NCBI GenBank assembly: GCA_947034895.1
Contig: OX344761.1
Coordinates: 24,936,863 to 25,000,862 of the forward strand
Reading direction: 5' to 3'
Source of the DNA: Rhytidiadelphus loreus
Lineage: Eukaryota; Streptophyta; Bryopsida; Hypnales; Hylocomiaceae
DNA length: 64,000 nucleotides
This document shows positions 1 to 12,393 of this stretch, piece after piece. The notes beneath the pieces are model-generated. The model did no database searches, was not told the DNA's origin, and saw only the letters and a program-made list of their open reading frames with translations. A program made the translations under genes and the position numbers. Each line of letters begins with the position of its first letter. The stretch's first letter is position 1.

Positions 1-2274
1 GGGTACTGTGTCATGTAGTATCTTTATGAAGCTGTTCACATCCAAAATAATCAAGTTGTAGATGAAACATCTTTCATGTAATAAGTTAGTGTGCAATAAA
101 AGCCTTTTTTGAAAAAGAATTAAATGATTTGAATGGTGACTGTTTCATCCATTCAATTCAAATTTGGAGAATTTTTTTTATAAAAAATTCAAGTTTTCCC
201 CCAAATCACCACTGAATAAAATATTGCTACAAATAAATAATATCCCTGGAGTGACTCAATAAATTAATGAACATCTATTTGCCCAAATCACCAGGAGCTG
301 CATTTCAATTATTCAAAAAACTTTCAAAAGTTCTCATGAAATATAGTAATATTCCAAATTTTTTAATTTTCATCTCGTTGAAATCAATCATGCTGGATGT
401 TAAGTCATAAAATAAAACATATTTTCATTAGAGAAAAGAAAATCATAAATATATTTTGGCGATTATTTATTTAGTGATAAAAAAAAAAAAAAATGTTTAA
501 GAATGGTAGTGGGACTAGCGACTGTATTTGCTTTCCAAGGAAACTTTCTATTTTGAGTTAGCTTGGGATTAATTGTTGGAAGTACAAGGACGGTAGGGGC
601 AGGGTGGGGGCTTGGGGGAGGGCCACGTGGAGGTCAATGGTAGGTCAATGCCGTTTTTTGATATGTGGCTGCCATGCTCGTCTTAGCTTGAAGGAAGACA
701 GTTACTTGCCATGCCGTGTTTGCAATCAATGTTGTGCTGTTTTTTCTTAATTTTGGGTCACCACTAAAATCTCACACCCCAAGTCCCCAACCCAAGCCAA
801 CTGTTGCTAAAAAATCTCCCTTTGGTCTTACTCAAAATCCAATCCATTTCTTTCTTTCTTTTTTATTTCTTTTTAAATTAAAAAAAGAAAAATTGGTTGG
901 TCCATTGTGGATAAGTTCATTGCATGATCTCATTGGGGTTGCCATTGTGGCAAGTTTTGATACGTCACTAGAAAGCAAACTTCCCAAATGTAATTCCAAG
1001 ATGGCATTTCCAATTCAGGGAGTCAGTTCTCTGGTAAACATTAGACATTAAAAATGTCTCAGTCAATGTTAAATCTTGGGAGAAATTGAAATAAGACTTT
1101 AGATTGCTTTAAGATGTGATTTTTGGATACCATATGAATATAGTATGAATTTTCAAAGCTAGAGAACCCAACATTGACTGCCTAGGTTCTCATATTGAAA
1201 GGGTACTAGTTTCGGACAAGTATCTTTTAGGGCTCAGTTTTGCAATTAGCGGCCGGGGGAACCTTGCTTTGCAAGATTGAAGACAAAAAAACATCACTGG
1301 GTGAGAGTTAGCCTACAACTGGAATATCTGGCTGGTTGAAGAATCAAACACCCACATGTTCAAATAGACGGTTTGACCAAGTAACTGAAGTGGGTCTGAT
1401 TCGCAACTCCCTGAAGCAACAGGAATTGAAGACTTAACTTACAATACACACATAACACAATCAAGCATCACGGTTTATTCAAACAAAGAGTTTGATTAAT
1501 TAATGAATCGCAGCCCACCTTCACAAGGTGAAGACGAAACCAACAACATGACATTCTTAAAGATTCATATTGTCTCATAAACACCCTTACAAAAGCTACG
1601 TACATTCCAATAGGAAAAAAGCCACATTCTTTTTGTGCGCAATCTTGAACTCATCTGGATGGTATCTAAAAGCTACACACTGAGCGCCCGCCGCCAAGCA
1701 GGGCACTCCAAAGTTTGACATTCTGGATGCCAAAAGTATGCCCCTGCTCGCAATGTCAAAATCTTTTGAGTGCCCTGCATGTTCTGTATCCCGAATGTCA
1801 AACTTTGGGACGCCAGGCATGCTTTTCTACAGTGAATGGCCAGACTTTTGAGTGTTAGTTTGGGGTTGCCATCTCCAATGGAGAAGGGTAGCTTCTCAAA
1901 ACTGCTACCTCAAGGGATCCCCAACATGCAACATGGTGGTGGTACGCCAATGATGATGATTCCCTGGCTTTAATAAAAGATAGTAAAAAATTAATAATTG
2001 TCCATTTGAAGACTGAGGTGTGCCATGAAAGAATAAGAGGACATCCTTTCTCTGTATATATATAAAAATGTTTTCTTGAAAAGATGCTCTACAACAGAAA
2101 CATAAGAACTCGGTCTGGATTCACGTACCATAACGTTGACGTATAAGTACGTTCGTCTGTTTTTTTTTCACTTCCGGCTGCTTCAAGTCCTTTATCGAGA
2201 TTCTAATAGCTAGTGGATAAATACACTGAACCCGTCCACTGGGAATTTTTTACGCCTGTATAATACATACAAAG
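1..2274. other. AT-rich gene-free stretch
   Basis: No coding region is supported here. The open frames (for example 716-1051 on +) are low-complexity and lack splice or homology support. It contains A/T homopolymers (near 480-493), and a nested inverted repeat at 1698-1808 listed separately. Confidence 0.6.
1698..1808. repeat. Nested inverted repeat (hairpin or MITE remnant)
   Basis: The arms CCAAAGTTTGACATTC (1708-1723) and GAATGTCAAACTTTGG (1793-1808) are perfect reverse complements of 16 bases. A second pair, GCAGGGCACTC (1698-1708) and GAGTGCCCTGC (1769-1779), overlaps the first pair. The arrangement could be a rearranged small inverted-repeat element or the source of a structured RNA. 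No target duplication was seen. Confidence 0.6.
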
Positions 2275-3345
2275 TTAAGCGGCGTCTGCTATGTTGCCGG
2301 GTATCTCTTGAATCAACCTTTTCTTTAGATCAGGTGCTGTTAAAAGCATCAACGATCTGTACATTTTGAGAAGAGGATTCCACGAATGGACCAGGGGAGT
2401 CTCGGATGATGCCTCCGAAGTTCTTATCTGAACCCTCCGAGCTCTAGTTTCTGCTTCTTTCTCTGCCTTCTCTCGAATTCGGTTCCGAGGCCTCCTAGAA
2501 GATCTGTGTCCTCTTGGACTCGATTTCGCACGCTTGTTTGAATCCTGCAAACTGTTTCGTACATGACTACGAGAATCTAAATCCACCACGGCTACACCAA
2601 CCCCTCTCAACTCACAGCCTTGCAATGATCCATCTGTAGCTTGCCCTTCCTTTACCCTAGAATCTGCGCCATCTGACATACCACACCCTTAGGTCAGTCT
2701 CAACACTTGTGTCCTGTCACAAATAGTTTTATTTTGAATATCAAACTGTACAAAATGGAATTTTGGAATTTTGGAAAGACTACTAATTCTGGAGTTTCAG
2801 AGTTCACATCGAGCTCCAATCGCTTTAACTAAAAAATTCTTTGTTTTTGGATACTGGTCTACAAATGTATAAGAATTGGGCATAGTTCAAATTCTGTTTA
2901 ATAAATTACGAACCTGATAGGCACGTAGGGCATCACCTGCTTGAGAACTCGACGTTGGGTTGCTGAAAGGGGCACTTGTTCTGGCGTAGAATCTGTGTCT
3001 ATATCGCCATCCAGCTTGGTCAAGACCAATTAAACCCACTGGCGACGTGTCGTCAGAGTCCCTGTGGTCAGAGAAGTGCTCCGCGGCCTCCTCCTGACTG
3101 GACTTGATAAGAGAAGCTTCCCTTTGAGCCTCAAGGAGCCAGACTGGATTAGAAAGAGGGTTGTATAGAAGCTGGGATTGAATCTTGCAGTGTCGACTAG
3201 TAGAAATTTTGGTGGACGTGCGTGCAGAATTGGGATGAACCTGTACGTTGTCCGGTACGACAGGGCGGAATTTTACCTCCTGTTTTACGACTAGCATGGC
3301 GACTGTCCGTCCAATCATGTATCCTCTGAGTCCTACAATTGGCAT
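2275..3345 (-). CDS. Hypothetical two-exon protein, basic C-terminal half
   Basis: Proposed exons are 2910-3345 and 2275-2687. The donor is GTAATT after 2910 and the acceptor AG precedes 2687; phases fit (436 + 413 nt, 282 aa). I chose ATG 3345 (protein starts MPIVGLRGY), but a good pyrimidine-rich acceptor lies just upstream near 3353, so an earlier exon is possible. The second exon encodes an Arg/Lys/Glu-rich stretch (RSSRRPRNRIREKAEKEAE) resembling a nuclear localisation or helical segment. I recognise no family. The gene is flanked by AT-rich spacer, and its higher GC and long open frames are the main evidence that it is real. Confidence 0.42.
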
Positions 3346-3400
3346 CACTCCAACCCTGCCACACAAAAACGTGTCTAAAAATTAGTGCCTTCACCTACCA

Positions 3401-3484
3401 CACCTGGTTTCACGTCCTAAAAAATGAAATAGCCACGTCACCTGGTTTCACGTCCTAAAAGCCACGTCCTAAAAAATGAAATAG
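3401..3484. repeat. Short direct duplication
   Basis: CACCTGGTTTCACGTCCTAAAA occurs twice within about 40 bases. The adjoining CCTAAAAAATGAAATAG also occurs twice. This is a small tandem duplication upstream of the hypothetical gene. Confidence 0.7.
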
Positions 3485-4890
3485 AAGTAGAAATCATGGG
3501 TTGTTTGCACTAATGTACCGGTACAAAGCATCCGGAACAGGAAGCCCATCGTATTATTTCCTTTTTTTTCCCTCGAGATCCAATCCTTTGAAGCCATAAA
3601 GACCTTCAATTCAGACTTTAAGGTGCTCTTTAAGTACCTTCAAATCTGACCTCATAAATCACAAACCTCATGCAGCGGAGCAACTAAGATTCGTAAACGG
3701 GCTGAAACAGGCACTAGACTGTGCAGGCTTAGGATCTAATAAAAATTTGATACCAGAGGTCCCAATTTTGATTTTCATAACCAAGCTGCACGTAATTATG
3801 ACCTATTTGCAAAACTGCCCCATCTAGTCCCATTTAGTCCCATCTAGATGCTTGCCTAAAATGTACAACCTCCCATTCATGAGAGCTTCAGGTCAATTTT
3901 GATTGCACCTATTTTCTAACACTTTGAAATTTATAATTACTCATTCTAAGGTCCAAAAAAGTGACAGTTTTGGGTGTAGCTATAAGACCCAACAAAAGCT
4001 TTTACAATTCCATAATAGGAACCATCCTCAAACCCTAGTTTGGACGTTTTTAGGCACTCCCATCTCAACTAAAGTTCCTAAAAACTCTTGCTAAATGTCC
4101 TAAAAATTCAAAGTGAATGCTATGCTACTCATTGATAATTTTTAGTAGGAACTAGGAAGTACTCTCAAGTGGGGAGAAGTGTTGTTAAATTTAGTCACAT
4201 TTGTTTAAGTGATCTTGTTGACACTAACAAATGGGTTGTGTTCACAACTAGACATGTGGATAGTTGCACCCAAAATTGTCACTTTTTTTTGGTTATACCA
4301 TCTCCTAAGGTCAGTTTCCAATTTGTTTTTATGCATTTGTTAGCAACCTCCAAAAAAATCTAACCCAAGATGTTTTGTAATTTTTTCAGTGCTTAGGTAA
4401 TATTTTGTGATCTTTCAAAGTCAAAAGCATAGGATACCTACTTATGCCACTAAACTCACCCTTACACAACCACCCTTGAAGCAAAAGATGCTTCAACTCC
4501 CATTGGTTCCTCCTAAGACATAGTGGCTCTTTTATCATCCTTTTATGCTCCTTCCAGGCCATCTCATAGGTGACAACATTGGGTGCTTCTACCTTTCAGC
4601 AAAGATGTAATAGAAAGTGCAATTGAGAATGCCATTAAGGTAAAATCACCTTAAACTGAGAAAATTTCTCTAACAAGCATTATTGAGTGTAGAAAAGCTC
4701 TCATTTTTTAATCACATAAAGACAAGTTTGCAATAGAGTTGGGGGAAATCCAAGAGTGATATTTGATTAAAATATGCAAAAGTTAGAAGAGGTCAAAGTA
4801 AAATTGGTAGATTTTCTAAAAATTATGCCCTATTTTCAATTTTCATACCTTAAAGGGAGTATAAGAAGCATCTAATTTTCTTTGTTTTTT
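3485..4890. other. Gene-free stretch
   Basis: The region is AT-rich with short frames on both strands only. I see no splice-consistent coding sequence and no strong repeat. Confidence 0.55.
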
Positions 4891-5121
4891 CTAGGGTTGT
4901 TGAATGCGCAAAATCGTCCCCAAAGCATGAGAATTCAATAAGGAGATGATTAGGTTAGGCACTAACCCTTCACAAAACAAACAGGGCGCGGGCGCATTGG
5001 AAGCAGCATGCCAAGTGGAGTGCAGATTGAGAAGCCCGGATCCTCTGCATCGTGGACACTTGTTGTTTCTTTTCCGAAGAATTTCTCTCACGTCTTGCAG
5101 GAACACACCAGTTCTTCTAAT
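4891..5121 (-). CDS. Possible terminal exon of a small zinc-motif protein
   Basis: A strong acceptor (TTTTCTTGCAG) precedes 5121, and the frame stays open 76 codons to a stop at 4891-4893. It encodes CPRCRGSG, then about 22 residues later CLFCEG. CxxCxGxG is the zinc-binding repeat of DnaJ-type cysteine-rich domains (as in BSD2-like plastid chaperones), and a second CxxC would complete one zinc site. An upstream exon was not proven. An ATG near 5425 opens MGDVVRGFISSASFFL, a plausible organelle-targeting start, but its donors fit only a different acceptor about 35 bases inside this exon. Reality of the exon is moderate; the family assignment rests on the motif alone. Confidence 0.35.
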   Translation of the reverse strand: MRRTGVFLQDVREILRKRNNKCPRCRGSGLLNLHSTWHAASNAPAPCLFCEGLVPNLIISLLNSHALGTILRIQQP

Positions 5122-6272
5122 CTGCAAGAAAACAAGAGCATCCTTCCTCCATCAATACATCATTCACCAAGAAACCCGGGTTTCCAGCTTTTAGCAGCCA
5201 TTCAATCAGTTCATTACCCAAAACCTTACATCAGTGGAGCACATCCCAAAACACAACTTGCAATAATAAACTAACAATACCAAATCTCAGAATTCACGTT
5301 AGCAACCACCCATCTAAGCAACAAATCACAGACGAATCAAACATGTCTTGAGTCCTCTAAAGGATTTTGCAGGAATCAGAAAGAAACTGGCGCTGGAAAT
5401 GAATCCTCTCACCACATCCCCCATAGTAGTACCGCTCAAGAGAACAACAAGAGGGCACAAGCTCCGCCTACGTCCCCACCAATTCACATCGCTCCATCTC
5501 CCTCAGTCATCACAATGTGAAGCAACGGCGAGTCTTCAACATCACAAAGGCCAAAACGCCAAGAAACTCTCATGAACCCTAGAGAAACTCGTGCCCAAAT
5601 CCCTCACTCACACAAAGTCCTCGTGCTAAACACGACCGGCTCTAAAAAGATCAACGCTGGACCTAACGCCGACGTCGCAAATCCAAGCTTCAAGCGAAAG
5701 CCACATGGAAAGCCCACGTTGAAGAATTCAATCCTTCACGAGACATGCATGTTGCAAGTGATGCTCATTCTCGGCAAAGTGATTCTACTGGATTCTGACT
5801 GATTGTGCATTTCCCGAGGGTACAGTAGCAACGCAGGATTTTTGGGCCATTGGAGACCTCATGGCCATGGCCATCGACGCAGTTGGCTTACTTGACTGTG
5901 GCTATGGTAACGGATGCCTGGTGGTGGCCTCATTCATCCGGTTGTCATCCGGTTGTCACCATCGAACACTGTGTCAGTGTCTCTCTCGCTCTCCGTCACA
6001 GCTGCTTTAGTGCCAGTGCAGGGGTGGCTCTTGTCCCCGACAATGGTGGCCACCATCTCGGGTGGCCACATTCTCCTTTAGCAATCTCACGTTGTTTTGG
6101 GACCGGAGTCACGCCGGAGTTTGCGACACTCCTGTTGCTTCTGTTTTGTGGCTATGGCGCCGTCGTGCTGCGGACGGAGACTGGCGGATTGATCTTCTAA
6201 GCTCGCTCCTCAGGTTTTGGTACATGTTTGCCTTTGTTTTCGCTTCTTTCTTCTTCAGAGCTTTGGGTGATT
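5122..6272. promoter_or_regulatory. Divergent promoter / 5' UTR region
   Basis: This GC-richer interval separates the minus-strand zinc-motif exon from the plus-strand macro-domain gene. It probably contains the 5' ends of both. The open frame at 5850-6200 (+) has skewed composition and no splice into the downstream gene, so I treat it as leader or promoter. No TATA or other element could be placed with confidence. Confidence 0.35.
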
Positions 6273-8892
6273 ATGGCGCAATCTATGGTGATTGATAATG
6301 GGAGTGCAGTCGAATTGCGAGCGCAGAACGCCGCCGAATGTTTTAGAATTGTTTTTTTAGATCTTCAACAGGTATGGTCGTCGCTGCCTCCCCGTTTTTT
6401 CCAATTCTAATTTCGTTCGCGGTGGTGTTTCTTCGATTGCGTGACTATGACCTAATTTTGAACACCATCTCTAAGAGCAAGCATATACCCTAGCAGTCAC
6501 ACATCTAAAATTTCTCTGCAATTCTTAAGGTTTGGACACCCAACATCTCCTCTTCTAGCGATAAGCATAGTTCCTGTTATCCGACTGGTCGAATTTTTAT
6601 AGATTCATGTTAGAAAATTAATGAATGTTAGCAAACAGGGGGAGTATTGCAGCTCAATAGGAACGCATTTGAATCTTGATTTCCAGCGAGATATCACTCA
6701 AAACATTCGGTTCAGAATTTTTGGGTGCAACCCTTGCCCCGAGTTCTAATGCTTCTAATAAGCCATTACCCCACTTTCTGATTTTTGAGATCACAGCACA
6801 CAATTGAATGTGTACTGCAAGTATAACATCAGACTATCAACAAGCTGTTCACCTTTTTGAGACTAACTGCTCATTTCTTGATCAAATCCTGCAAATGATC
6901 GCTTGTTGGGAAGCCATGAACAATGCAATCCTAACAAGCTATTACCTCCATTATTCCCATGCTCTGAGATCTCAGAGACTGATTGAAATTTATCGGTGAG
7001 GGTTTTAAATGACATCAGCAAGGCTTTTGTGTCCGGTGTTCTGGTCTAACATGCAGATGTTGCCATTTTAAAGGAGATATACATCATTCTCACTGCAAAG
7101 GTAACGATTTTGAATGCAGAAACTGGTGTCAGCATGGCAAGAGGAGATGGCGAAAGAGCTTCCTTCGTCCCTCATGGAGCAGTCAAATCGGACGATCTCA
7201 GTGACGGCATGTCAGGCTTACATCCAAACGTTTCTGGAAGCTAACTCAGTGGATTGCATGGTGTCGCCCGCCAACAGCTTTGGGCTGATGGATGGGGGTC
7301 TCGACCTGGAGATTTCCAAGTACTACGGCGGCATTGCAAAACTGGTCCCCGTGGTGAGGTCGGCTCTGGTGGACGAATGGTGCGGGCAGCAGAATGTCGG
7401 CACTTGCTTGCTTGTGGATGCCCAGAAGCTTGTCCAAGCTGCTCAACAAGGCGAGCAGGCGAAGAATGTGCCCAGGTATTCCTTATTCTCTTAGTGATTC
7501 CATACTTCTTAAACCGGAACGCCAAGTATAGAGGTCCTGTTAATGAAATCAATGGTTGCACTCAAAATTTCGAATTTCGTATTTGTGTTCAATTCTCAGC
7601 CAAATGTCTTGAGTGACACCTTGTTGGAAAGTTACTGAAAATGCACTTCTAATGAACTCTAATAAGGCTCCTAAATCATCCAAACAAGTGATTGATGGTG
7701 TACAACAAATATGAGCACAAAGAGTCAACAAGCAGTGTGTTATTTTGAGGTTTCTTGCTCATTTCTAAGTCAAATATTGTGAGTGATAGCTTGTTGAAAG
7801 CCTATTGAAAATACATTATTATTTTTTCAATCTAATTTGTTCTATTGAGTTTTCTTGCTCATATTTGTGTCAAGTCTTGTGACAGCTTATTAGAAAGCTA
7901 TTGAAAATGTGCTTCCAACGACCTAGAACATGCTTCGTAACCCAAAGTATTGAGATCCCGACAAGTAATTCAAGTTTACGGAGTTCATTTTTATAAGCTT
8001 CTTGATCATATTTTGGGCAAATCTTGTCAAATCTTGTTAGAAAGTCATGAACATTATGTTTCTTTCAAGCCATTACCCATATTCTTGCAGCAACTGAGAT
8101 AAGTTTGCTCTCTAGGCTTTCAATTGAGATAAGTTTTTCTCAAAATCAATATTAATGTATTGATTGTGCAAGATTTTGGGGTGTCACATTTAGTTAGGTA
8201 GGGCGTCGCAATCAGGTGTGGTTGCCATGACATTTTCTGTGTGGCTTCTAGCCTCACCTGACACTGCTACTCCTTGGCCCATAAAGTCGGTCACCTTCGT
8301 CTACCAAATGTCGTTTTCTATGTCAGTTAATTTGTACTGTGTTCAGAAGCTTTAATCAATGAATTCAAATACAAGCAGTGCTACCTGTCAGCAAGGCTTT
8401 GCAACCGATTTAGTTTTGGATGCTGCGTCTTTTCACAAGCCTGATGTGAAAGTTTGAATTTGCAGGTACATTGCACATGTGCCAACCATGCGTGTGCCGA
8501 AGGTGTTGCATCCCGACGACGACATTGCATACCGGTGCACATGGGCGCTGCTCACGGCCGTGCGTAAGCATAATATGCAAGTAGCGAAGCAGGAACAAGC
8601 GGCAGCGAACGGAAGCCATGAGAGGATCAACTCCGTTTTGTGCTCCGGTTTCGGCACTGGGGCCGGTCAGTTCCCATTGGACGAGTGTGCTCGCCAGATG
8701 GTGCTGGCGGTGAAGCACTTTGCCGAGCGGTCTTGGGAAACGTCCGCCGAGGAGAACGACCTGCGAGGCTCCTCGGGGTTGATGACTCTCTGGGACAAGG
8801 CGGAGAAGATTGAAGATGCGGTTTGCAGTTTTGACAAGGCCGGGGACACGCCGTCGTCCTCGAGCCTCTTTGAGCGGGTCTTTGGCAAGTGA
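6273..8892 (+). CDS. Macro-domain protein (ADP-ribose-binding type)
   Basis: Three exons: 6273-6371, 7120-7475 and 8466-8892. They give 293 aa with consistent phases (0, then 2) and good GT/AG sites. The first exon ends FRIVFLDLQQ and the second begins KLVSAWQEEM. Residues around 60-90 read DCMVSPANSFGLMDGGLD, the first macro-domain loop (family form: VVNPANS..M.GGV), followed by a conserved YYGG. The third exon carries the C-terminal half, including CSGFGTGAGQFP, which matches the second phosphate-binding loop. Macro domains bind or hydrolyse ADP-ribose and derivatives; stand-alone versions occur in plants and fungi. The glycine and Asn positions needed for binding look present, so activity is plausible. 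No transit peptide is apparent. Cytosolic or nuclear location is inference. Confidence 0.8.
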
Positions 8893-9120
8893 TTATTCAT
8901 TGGGACCCCGCTAGATATCAATTCGATCCCTGCATTGTGGGATCACACTGTTCACAAACTCATTGATCAATGGAGAGTGATTTGTTTACCCCTTTTTGCA
9001 CAAGCTTTTCGTATCCTCAACATGTTGGATGTACTGAGAGTTTTGTTGATGTGAAGCTAAACCCTCGTATTGGATCTACTGTGAAGTTTCGTGGAACCTC
9101 ACTTGTCTTGCAGGCCAGAT

Positions 9121-9144
9121 CAGTACAGTACAGTACAGTACAGT
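9121..9144. repeat. (CAGTA)n microsatellite
   Basis: The pentamer CAGTA is repeated about five times in tandem downstream of the macro-domain gene. Confidence 0.85.
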
Positions 9145-9325
9145 ATTGTTGTTTGCAGGACTCAGGATATGAGCATCGACTTCAAGGATCTATGTAGCCT
9201 CTACTGTAACTGTGGTAACCTGCTCCTAAAGTATTCCAGAATCAGGCAAAGTCCAACTCAATTTCATTAGTGAAGAATCTTAACATTGTACTGTTACACT
9301 TTCTCGAACTCTTAACTCCATTTCT

Positions 9326-9405
9326 AATTTGAAAGAGAGCTAACTCTGTCCTTGTGGCATAGTTGATGAAAAGACCCCATTAGAGACTCAGCTCTCTTTC
9401 AAATT
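9326..9405. repeat. Small inverted repeat
   Basis: AATTTGAAAGAGAGCT (9326-9341) and AGCTCTCTTTCAAATT (9390-9405) are perfect reverse complements separated by 48 bases. It lies in the 3' flank between two convergent genes. Confidence 0.7.
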
Positions 9406-9894
9406 GGACACGCATTTTACGTATGTCAGAAGTCAGTCATGTTTGGGCATATGATGACCTCTTTTCTCAAAAGCATTTGGAAACCTAGACAATTGTCAAT
9501 CTTCGAAAACCTATCAAATTGTGTTCCTTGTACTCTCTGACCCAGCTGCGGAGGAATACAGATTCGGAGGATGATAGATACAGCAAGTTTGTAAAGCCTT
9601 TGCATCGAAGGACAGAATGTTCTCCAGATCTGAATCAATCGACCAGTCAGAAATTCTCTGAGAGGAAATCTGCCTACTTTTCATGTAAAGCCAATTAGAG
9701 AACCAAATGCTCAGTTAAAATAACAGTCAGTCAGAAAATTCTGACGAGTTACTCTTACAGATTGCCAAAGACGTTAACAACAACACATCCTTCGAACAAG
9801 TTAGCTGCTCCCGGTCCAACTCAGATCTTGTACACTCTAATCCCAATATTACACTCTGATACAGTCAAATACACTGATGATACAAACGGCTGTC

Positions 9895-11643
9895 TTACTG
9901 AGCCCTGATGCCCACACCAGCGTCGCGGCCTTCGCCAGCTGCCTTGAAACTGTTGTAAATTCTGTCAGCGATGCCAGTGCCCTGTTTGTAGGGCTTGTTG
10001 TTGCTAGGCAAGGTGTCCTTCACAGAAAGGCTCCCAGTGCGGCTCTCGGTCTTGCCTGCCTTGTCGCCTAGACCTCGAGTTGGGGTGGCAAAGGTCTTCT
10101 TCATGGGGTTCGGTCCCTTCTTCTTCACCGCTGGCTGACTAATCTTAGATGCCAAGTCCGCCGCGGCCTGCACGCACAAACAATTTTAAAAAATCACAAA
10201 TCACAAATTTGTAACATATCACAGTAGCCAAGTAAACATTGGTTCTCAGTAATCTTGTCGTCAGCAAAGTTTTTCACAGTAGACACAATCCTAACATCAA
10301 GTTTGTTCAATTGGCAAATGTCAAGAGATTGTCACTTTCCACCGGCCGGTCTGGAACCTGGAATTCATAGCCGTCCTTGCTTTGAGTCCAATGCTACATA
10401 GAGGTTTGCAGATGCAATAAAATGCTTAATTATATATGAAATCTTTCATGTTTGAGAGGTGAATTAGAATTCATTTTCTTCATTAGGTTGAAAAAAAAGA
10501 AAACTCATATATCGACATTGAGCATATGCGAAGGTGGAAAGAGGAAGATCATGGATGCGTTGCTTACATCGGCCTTGGCAGAGATGGAATTGCCAACGAC
10601 GTCGGAAGCTTCTTGTGCTTTAGGTTTTAATTCACTAATTGCCGGTTGGGCGTCGAGAGCACTGGCAGCTTGCACCGTCTTCTCCGCTTCGGCGAATGAA
10701 ACATCCCCCTTCTCCTTTCCACTTTCCAAACTATTCCGTGACTGCAGAGTGCAACAAAGAAAATCGTGTTGGAGCGTAGCAATTGCATTAACTAGAAAAT
10801 ATCATGAACTCAGATACTCGCCATACATTGACTGATTTCTTCGAAGGTTGGGGAGATCGTTGCTTACAGCTTCTGTAGCGGTGTTGTTAGGAATGTACTT
10901 GTGGAATGCCCTGCCCTCTCTCGCCTCTACAGGGGACACACTAAGCATCAGGGAAATGGCGGCAGCGGCTGCAGCACCCTTGGCAACATTCCAGACCTGA
11001 CTTTCCTGCAGTTCATGGCCATCGCACAGTACAATTCAAACATAGCTCGACCTTCTCACTGCTACACACTACCCCTGCTCACGACTCCACACTCAAATCT
11101 TCTCTAAAATAACGCTCCCGTAAAAAATTATAACCTACTCTAAAATGAAATTCTAGAGTACATCCCGTACAAACGCTATGATTTCTGGTAACATACAAGG
11201 TTTCGCACATTCAAGCTACGTGAGAGTGACAAAGTTGGAAGCGCAAGATTGAGTGTAATATCAAATCCCATACCTACAAGCACACCTCATGCTCAACCCA
11301 TACAACAGAACAATATCAGAGAAGCCTCCGGTAATTCCTCCTCTTGCTTACCACATCAGCTTTCAGAATCCCCGAATACTTGTCAAGAACTGTGCAGATT
11401 CCATGTCTGGATCGGAGGCCCCCGAATCCATGAGATCGAGATGCGTACCTGCTCGGAGGCCGAGGCCCGCGCAACAAAAGTAGAGCCTCTGATGGACACA
11501 AGAGCGGCGGTCTTCTTCTGAGATCCCATGAAAAGCGAAGAAGGTGAACTCCTGATCGCGCTTTCCAACGACTCCATCCTCAAGCCAGCAGAAGCAGCAG
11601 GCACAGCTGCAAGAGTCGCAACTGCATTACTCATGGATGCCAT
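9895..11643 (-). CDS. Predicted plastid-targeted protein of unknown function
   Basis: Four exons: 11449-11643, 10868-11005, 10568-10741 and 9895-10167. All introns are phase 0 with clean GT/AG, giving 259 aa. I chose MASMSNAVATL as the start because it opens a Ser/Ala-rich, acid-poor N-terminus typical of chloroplast transit peptides (to about residue 65). A hydrophobic Ala-rich segment follows (VAKGAAAAAAISLMLSV, about residues 70-88) ending in VEA-REG. That resembles a thylakoid-transfer signal with an A-x-A-like cleavage site, or else a membrane anchor. The mature part is lysine/alanine-rich and helical (SFAEAEKTVQAASALDAQ...) with a basic, low-complexity tail containing KKKGPNPMKKTFATP. 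I do not recognise the family. Lumen targeting is inference from the bipartite leader. Confidence 0.68.
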
Positions 11644-12167
11644 AATTTCCAACAGCAAGACTCGAATCCCTCAATCGGCAGTGGAATCTTTCAATGAAGA
11701 CTGAAATCTGGTCAAATGCAAGGGCAAGAAAATGAAGAAATGGTTCAAGGATTTGCGAAATGGTTCTGTGGGTGGGCTTGAGAATGGCATAAGTTCCTTT
11801 GAGGCGGTCGAGCGGGAACTGGGTATGGCTGGAGCGGTGTTGAAGTGGCTTGAGTCGCGAGAGTGGCGGCGTGTGGAGTGAAGGGGAGGGGCGAGGAGCC
11901 AAGTGTGGCCAAGGCGAGAAAGGCAGACAAGCACGCCGGCCACACCAACCCCGGCCCAGCTAACGTAAGTTAGCGGGACCTTGGCAAAAATTGGCCAAAC
12001 TTTGCAAAAAAGAAAAAAGATTTTCCAGAATTCTACACAGAAGTGTGCAATGTTTGCAAGCAGAGAATCAGTATTGTTCGTCAGCAAAATTTGAGGGAGA
12101 GGCAGTATTGTTAGCTTGTGAAAAGCAAAGGCAACAATTTTTTTGACTTTTGGAGAATTCATTTTAA

Positions 12168-12389
12168 CCCTTAAACATCAACACGGACATTTGGTGTCCA
12201 ATGGATGACAAAGAATCCTTCTAGTAGGACAAAAGTGTAACTATTCATCCTCAAAATTTTGTTGTGAAAAGGAGAGGCCGTCTACAATAGTTTGACTTCC
12301 AATGAGTGCTTTTGCTATTTCTTAAGCCAATGATTCACACGATAATGAAAATGGATGATTTCCAAGGTCAACCCTTTGTCTTTTAAGGG
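12168..12389. mobile_element. piggyBac-type MITE, copy 1
   Basis: The 222-base element begins CCCTTAAA and ends TTTAAGGG. It is flanked on both sides by TTAA (12164-12167 and 12390-12393), the canonical piggyBac target duplication. The internal sequence is shared with the copy near 15.5 kb (ATGACAAAGAATC, TTCATCCTC, ATAGTTTGACTT). It has no coding capacity, so it would move only in trans. Confidence 0.8.
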
Positions 12390-12393
12390 TTAA

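Noticed and set aside
5850..6200. 116-codon plus-strand frame
   Set aside because: It does not splice in frame into the macro-domain gene and has leader-like composition.
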